From Acinetobacter sp. CFCC 10889 (lineage in GTDB: Bacteria > Pseudomonadota > Gammaproteobacteria > Pseudomonadales > Moraxellaceae): DNA of 64,000 nucleotides. Below, piece by piece: positions 61,788-64,000 of the stretch. The translations under genes and the position numbers were made by a program. The notes beneath the pieces were generated by a model. It had not been told where the DNA came from and ran no database searches. It saw only the letters and a program-made list of their open reading frames with translations. The number at the start of each line of letters is the position of its first letter. Positions within the stretch are counted from its first letter, which is position 1. The stretch covers positions 1-64,000 of the forward strand of contig NZ_LQXQ01000003.1 in NCBI RefSeq assembly GCF_003268395.1, written 5' to 3'.

Positions 61788-63611
61788 TTAGTAATCAAAA
61801 CTAAAATGTTCTGCTTCAAGCGCCATCGTGGTTTTAGATGGGTTCACCATAGATTCTGCATGACCTTGTGCACGTGGCAACAATTGGTCAAAGTAGAAAT
61901 CAGCAACTTTGATTTTGGCTTTATAGAATTCAGGGGTTTCTGAACCTGTACCTGAAGCCAATTTTTCAGATGCTACGGCTGCTTGTTGTGCCCAATAATA
62001 TGCCATCATTGAATAACCAGAGAACATCAAGAAGTCTACAGATGCAGAAGATACGATGTCACGGTCTTTACGTGCAGCAAGCATGATACGAACAGTTAAA
62101 GCATTCCACTGTGCACATACTTTAGTTAAGTCCCATGCAAAACGACGCATGTATTTATTACGTGCATGTTGACCACAGAATTTTAAGATTTCAGCAGTGT
62201 ATTCACGAACCACTTTACCTTTAGAAGATAGAAGAACTTTACGACCAATTAAGTCGAGTGCTTGAATACCCGTTGTCCCTTCATACAATGTAGAGATACG
62301 TGCATCACGAGCAATCTGTTCCATGCCGTGTTCTTTGATATAACCATGACCACCAAAGACTTGCATACCTAAGTTTGCAGACTCAAGACCCATTTCAGTC
62401 AAGAAACCTTTCAAAATTGGTGTATAGAAACCAAGTTTGTCATCATATTCATCAAACTTCGCTTGGTCACCTTGTGCAAGTGCATCTGCCATTTTATCTG
62501 CAAGCTGAGCTGCGTGATAAATCATTGAACGACCACCTTCAGCAAAGGCTTTTTGCGTCAATAACATACGACGTACGTCAGCATGGTGAATAATCGCATC
62601 TGCAACACGTTCAGGATCTTTTTTACCTGAAAGTGCACGCATAGACATACGATCTTTGGCATAAGGTAAAGCGCCTTGGAAAGACAACTCTGCATGTGCA
62701 AGACCTTGTACCGCAGTACCAATACGAGCAGTGTTCATGAAGGTAAACATTGCATGTAAACCTTTGTTGATTTCACCGATCAAATAACCAGTCGCTTCAT
62801 CAAAGTTCAATACAGCAGTTGCAGACGCACGGATCCCCATTTTGTGTTCGATCGAACCACAAGTCACAGGGTTACGCTCACCGACACTACCATCTGCATT
62901 TGGAATGAACTTAGGTACGATGAACAGTGAAATACCTTTAGTACCTGCTGGTGCATCTGGAAGACGTGCAAGAACGATATGTACGATATTTTCAGTTAAA
63001 TCATGTTCACCCGCAGAGATGAAGATTTTTGTACCTGTGATGGCATAAGTACCATCTGCTTTAGGTTCTGCTTTGGTTTTAACTTGACCTAAGTCAGTAC
63101 CACACTGAGGCTCAGTTAAACACATCGTACCTGACCAAGTACCTGCAGTAAGTGGTGGCATATACAGATTTTTTTGTTCTTCTGTACCAAATTGTAGAAT
63201 CGTATTCATACAACCCATGCTCAAACCTGGGTACATGGTGAATGACCAGTTTGCAGAACCCATCATTTCTGATTTTACAAGGTTGAGTGACATCGGTAAG
63301 CCTTGACCACCAAATTCTTCAGGGTAAGACAAACCTTGCCAACCGCCTTGGATAAATTGGTTATATGCTTCTTTGAAACCTTTAGGTGTAGTCACTTCGC
63401 CATCTTTAAATTGGCAGCCTTCTTCATCACCTGATTGGTTCAGCGGAGAAAGTACATTTTCACAAAAATCTGCAGCACCTTCTAAAATCATATCTACTGT
63501 ATCTGCATCGGCATTTTCGCCAATAGAGAGAGTTTTATAGTGAGCAGGGTAATCAAATACTTCATTCATTAAAAAACGAATATCACGGAGCGGGGCTTTA
63601 TATGCTGGCAT
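61788..63611 (-). CDS. Acyl-CoA dehydrogenase with C-terminal extra domain
   Basis: FAD enzyme of fatty-acid beta-oxidation, 607 residues. The core carries C-L-T-E-P-Q-C-G-T-D-L-G and the later F-G-G-H-G-Y, and the catalytic Glu region reads L-Y-E-G-T-T-G-I-Q. The about 150 extra C-terminal residues (from about 450) are typical of the long, DUF-extended dehydrogenase group of Acinetobacter and pseudomonads. Electrons should pass via ETF to the ETF-QO encoded at 39.6 kb. Codon bias is high, so expression may be strong. Confidence 0.93.
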   Translation of the reverse strand: MPAYKAPLRDIRFLMNEVFDYPAHYKTLSIGENADADTVDMILEGAADFCENVLSPLNQSGDEEGCQFKDGEVTTPKGFKEAYNQFIQGGWQGLSYPEEFGGQGLPMSLNLVKSEMMGSANWSFTMYPGLSMGCMNTILQFGTEEQKNLYMPPLTAGTWSGTMCLTEPQCGTDLGQVKTKAEPKADGTYAITGTKIFISAGEHDLTENIVHIVLARLPDAPAGTKGISLFIVPKFIPNADGSVGERNPVTCGSIEHKMGIRASATAVLNFDEATGYLIGEINKGLHAMFTFMNTARIGTAVQGLAHAELSFQGALPYAKDRMSMRALSGKKDPERVADAIIHHADVRRMLLTQKAFAEGGRSMIYHAAQLADKMADALAQGDQAKFDEYDDKLGFYTPILKGFLTEMGLESANLGMQVFGGHGYIKEHGMEQIARDARISTLYEGTTGIQALDLIGRKVLLSSKGKVVREYTAEILKFCGQHARNKYMRRFAWDLTKVCAQWNALTVRIMLAARKDRDIVSSASVDFLMFSGYSMMAYYWAQQAAVASEKLASGTGSETPEFYKAKIKVADFYFDQLLPRAQGHAESMVNPSKTTMALEAEHFSFDY

Positions 63612-63847
63612 GTCTTTAATCCTAATTTAAAAATAGTTGTGGATTTAAAATCTATAGTTTCATTATTCATAAACATTACTGAATTACATTGATAATAGTC
63701 GTTAAAAAAAATGTCAGAAAAGCGAATATGTAAGAAATGATGCAATGCATTTTTATTTTTTTTTGATATAATTTTAAACAATTTTTAAAATATTCTTTTA
63801 AAGACGTCTATTGGTAATTATAATTATTCAAGGTGTTAGGTAACATT

Positions 63848-64000
63848 ATGCGATTAAAATATTTAAGTTTAAGTCTTTTTAGTTTAAGTTTAACTGCATG
63901 TTCATCACATGTCATAAAATCCAATTCAGTACAAACAGACTTAGCGCCATCGGCACGAGCAACTCAAGCTATAAACGCAATTTATGAGTATCCAAACTTT
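63848..64000 (+). CDS. Lipoprotein, 5' part only (runs off the window)
   Basis: The first 51 codons of a lipoprotein: M-R-L-K-Y-L-S-L, a hydrophobic stretch and the lipobox L-T-A-C (Cys18), followed by a Ser-rich mature start and A-P-S-A-R-A-T-Q-A-I-N. The frame is open to the window edge. GGTGTTAGG may serve as its ribosome binding site. No family can be judged from the fragment. Confidence 0.75.
   Translation, partial: MRLKYLSLSLFSLSLTACSSHVIKSNSVQTDLAPSARATQAINAIYEYPNF

Overview
The window is chromosomal DNA of a low-GC gammaproteobacterium, almost certainly an Acinetobacter species outside the baumannii group. The pointers are a MATE pump very close to AbeM, a two-domain polyphosphate:AMP phosphotransferase of the type described from A. 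johnsonii, type II secretion genes split off as a gspF-gspG pair, and a general A+T-rich base and codon use. No rRNA, tRNA, CRISPR array, prophage or intact insertion sequence was seen. Most of the window is core genome; accessory signals are small and scattered.

Layout. 0.1-5 kb: a patatin-like lipase, then the ubiquinone operon ubiE-ubiJ-ubiB (minus strand). 5-8.5 kb: an uncharacterised protein, pap, an orphan Imm30-like immunity gene and a small DUF697-like protein. 8.7-18.1 kb: recC-recB-recD, the complete RecBCD nuclease. 18.15-18.7 kb: no protein gene, but two tandem look-alike non-coding units, each with the same 18-bp palindrome, a conserved promoter-like block and a strong terminator. 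18.7-26 kb: serine hydrolase, rpsO-pnp, a CorA-type metal channel, a DUF465 protein and cbpA-cbpM. 26-32.4 kb: DUF2147 protein, hslO (Hsp33), a Kef-type antiporter and priA. 32.5-38.2 kb: gspF-gspG, small proteins, and lnt-corC, where lnt carries a +1 frameshift in a homopolymer. 38.4-46.5 kb: tusA, two tandem lipoproteins, ETF-ubiquinone oxidoreductase, DUF1285, murI, a DUF4062 (TIR-like) protein, hemH, an MBL hydrolase, a 58-residue membrane protein and yacG. 46.6-57.9 kb: a TrmB-like methyltransferase, a flavoprotein, GFA, HopJ, NYN-LOTUS, crcB, the zinc-independent L31 paralogue rpmE2 under a clear Zur box, an ABC1 kinase, an abeM-like pump, small transporters and hemW. 57.8-59.9 kb: an HxlR regulator and a divergent MFS pump bracketed by two diverged copies of the hemW 3' end, which looks like an inserted cassette. 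59.9-64 kb: a TSUP exporter, a secreted protein, GNAT, a large acyl-CoA dehydrogenase and the start of a lipoprotein gene.

Genes that work together: ubiE/ubiJ/ubiB (ubiquinone) feed the pool that ETF-QO reduces, with electrons that can come from the acyl-CoA dehydrogenase via ETF. recBCD and priA handle double-strand break repair and replication restart. rpsO-pnp is the usual ribosome/RNA-decay pair. hslO, cbpA/cbpM and the Kef antiporter are stress functions. hemH and hemW are haem functions.

The points most worth following up are the paired palindrome/terminator units after recD, the hemW-end duplication around the HxlR-MFS cassette, the frameshifted lnt, and the Zur-controlled rpmE2. All function calls come from reading the sequence and from family knowledge; no database search was run.
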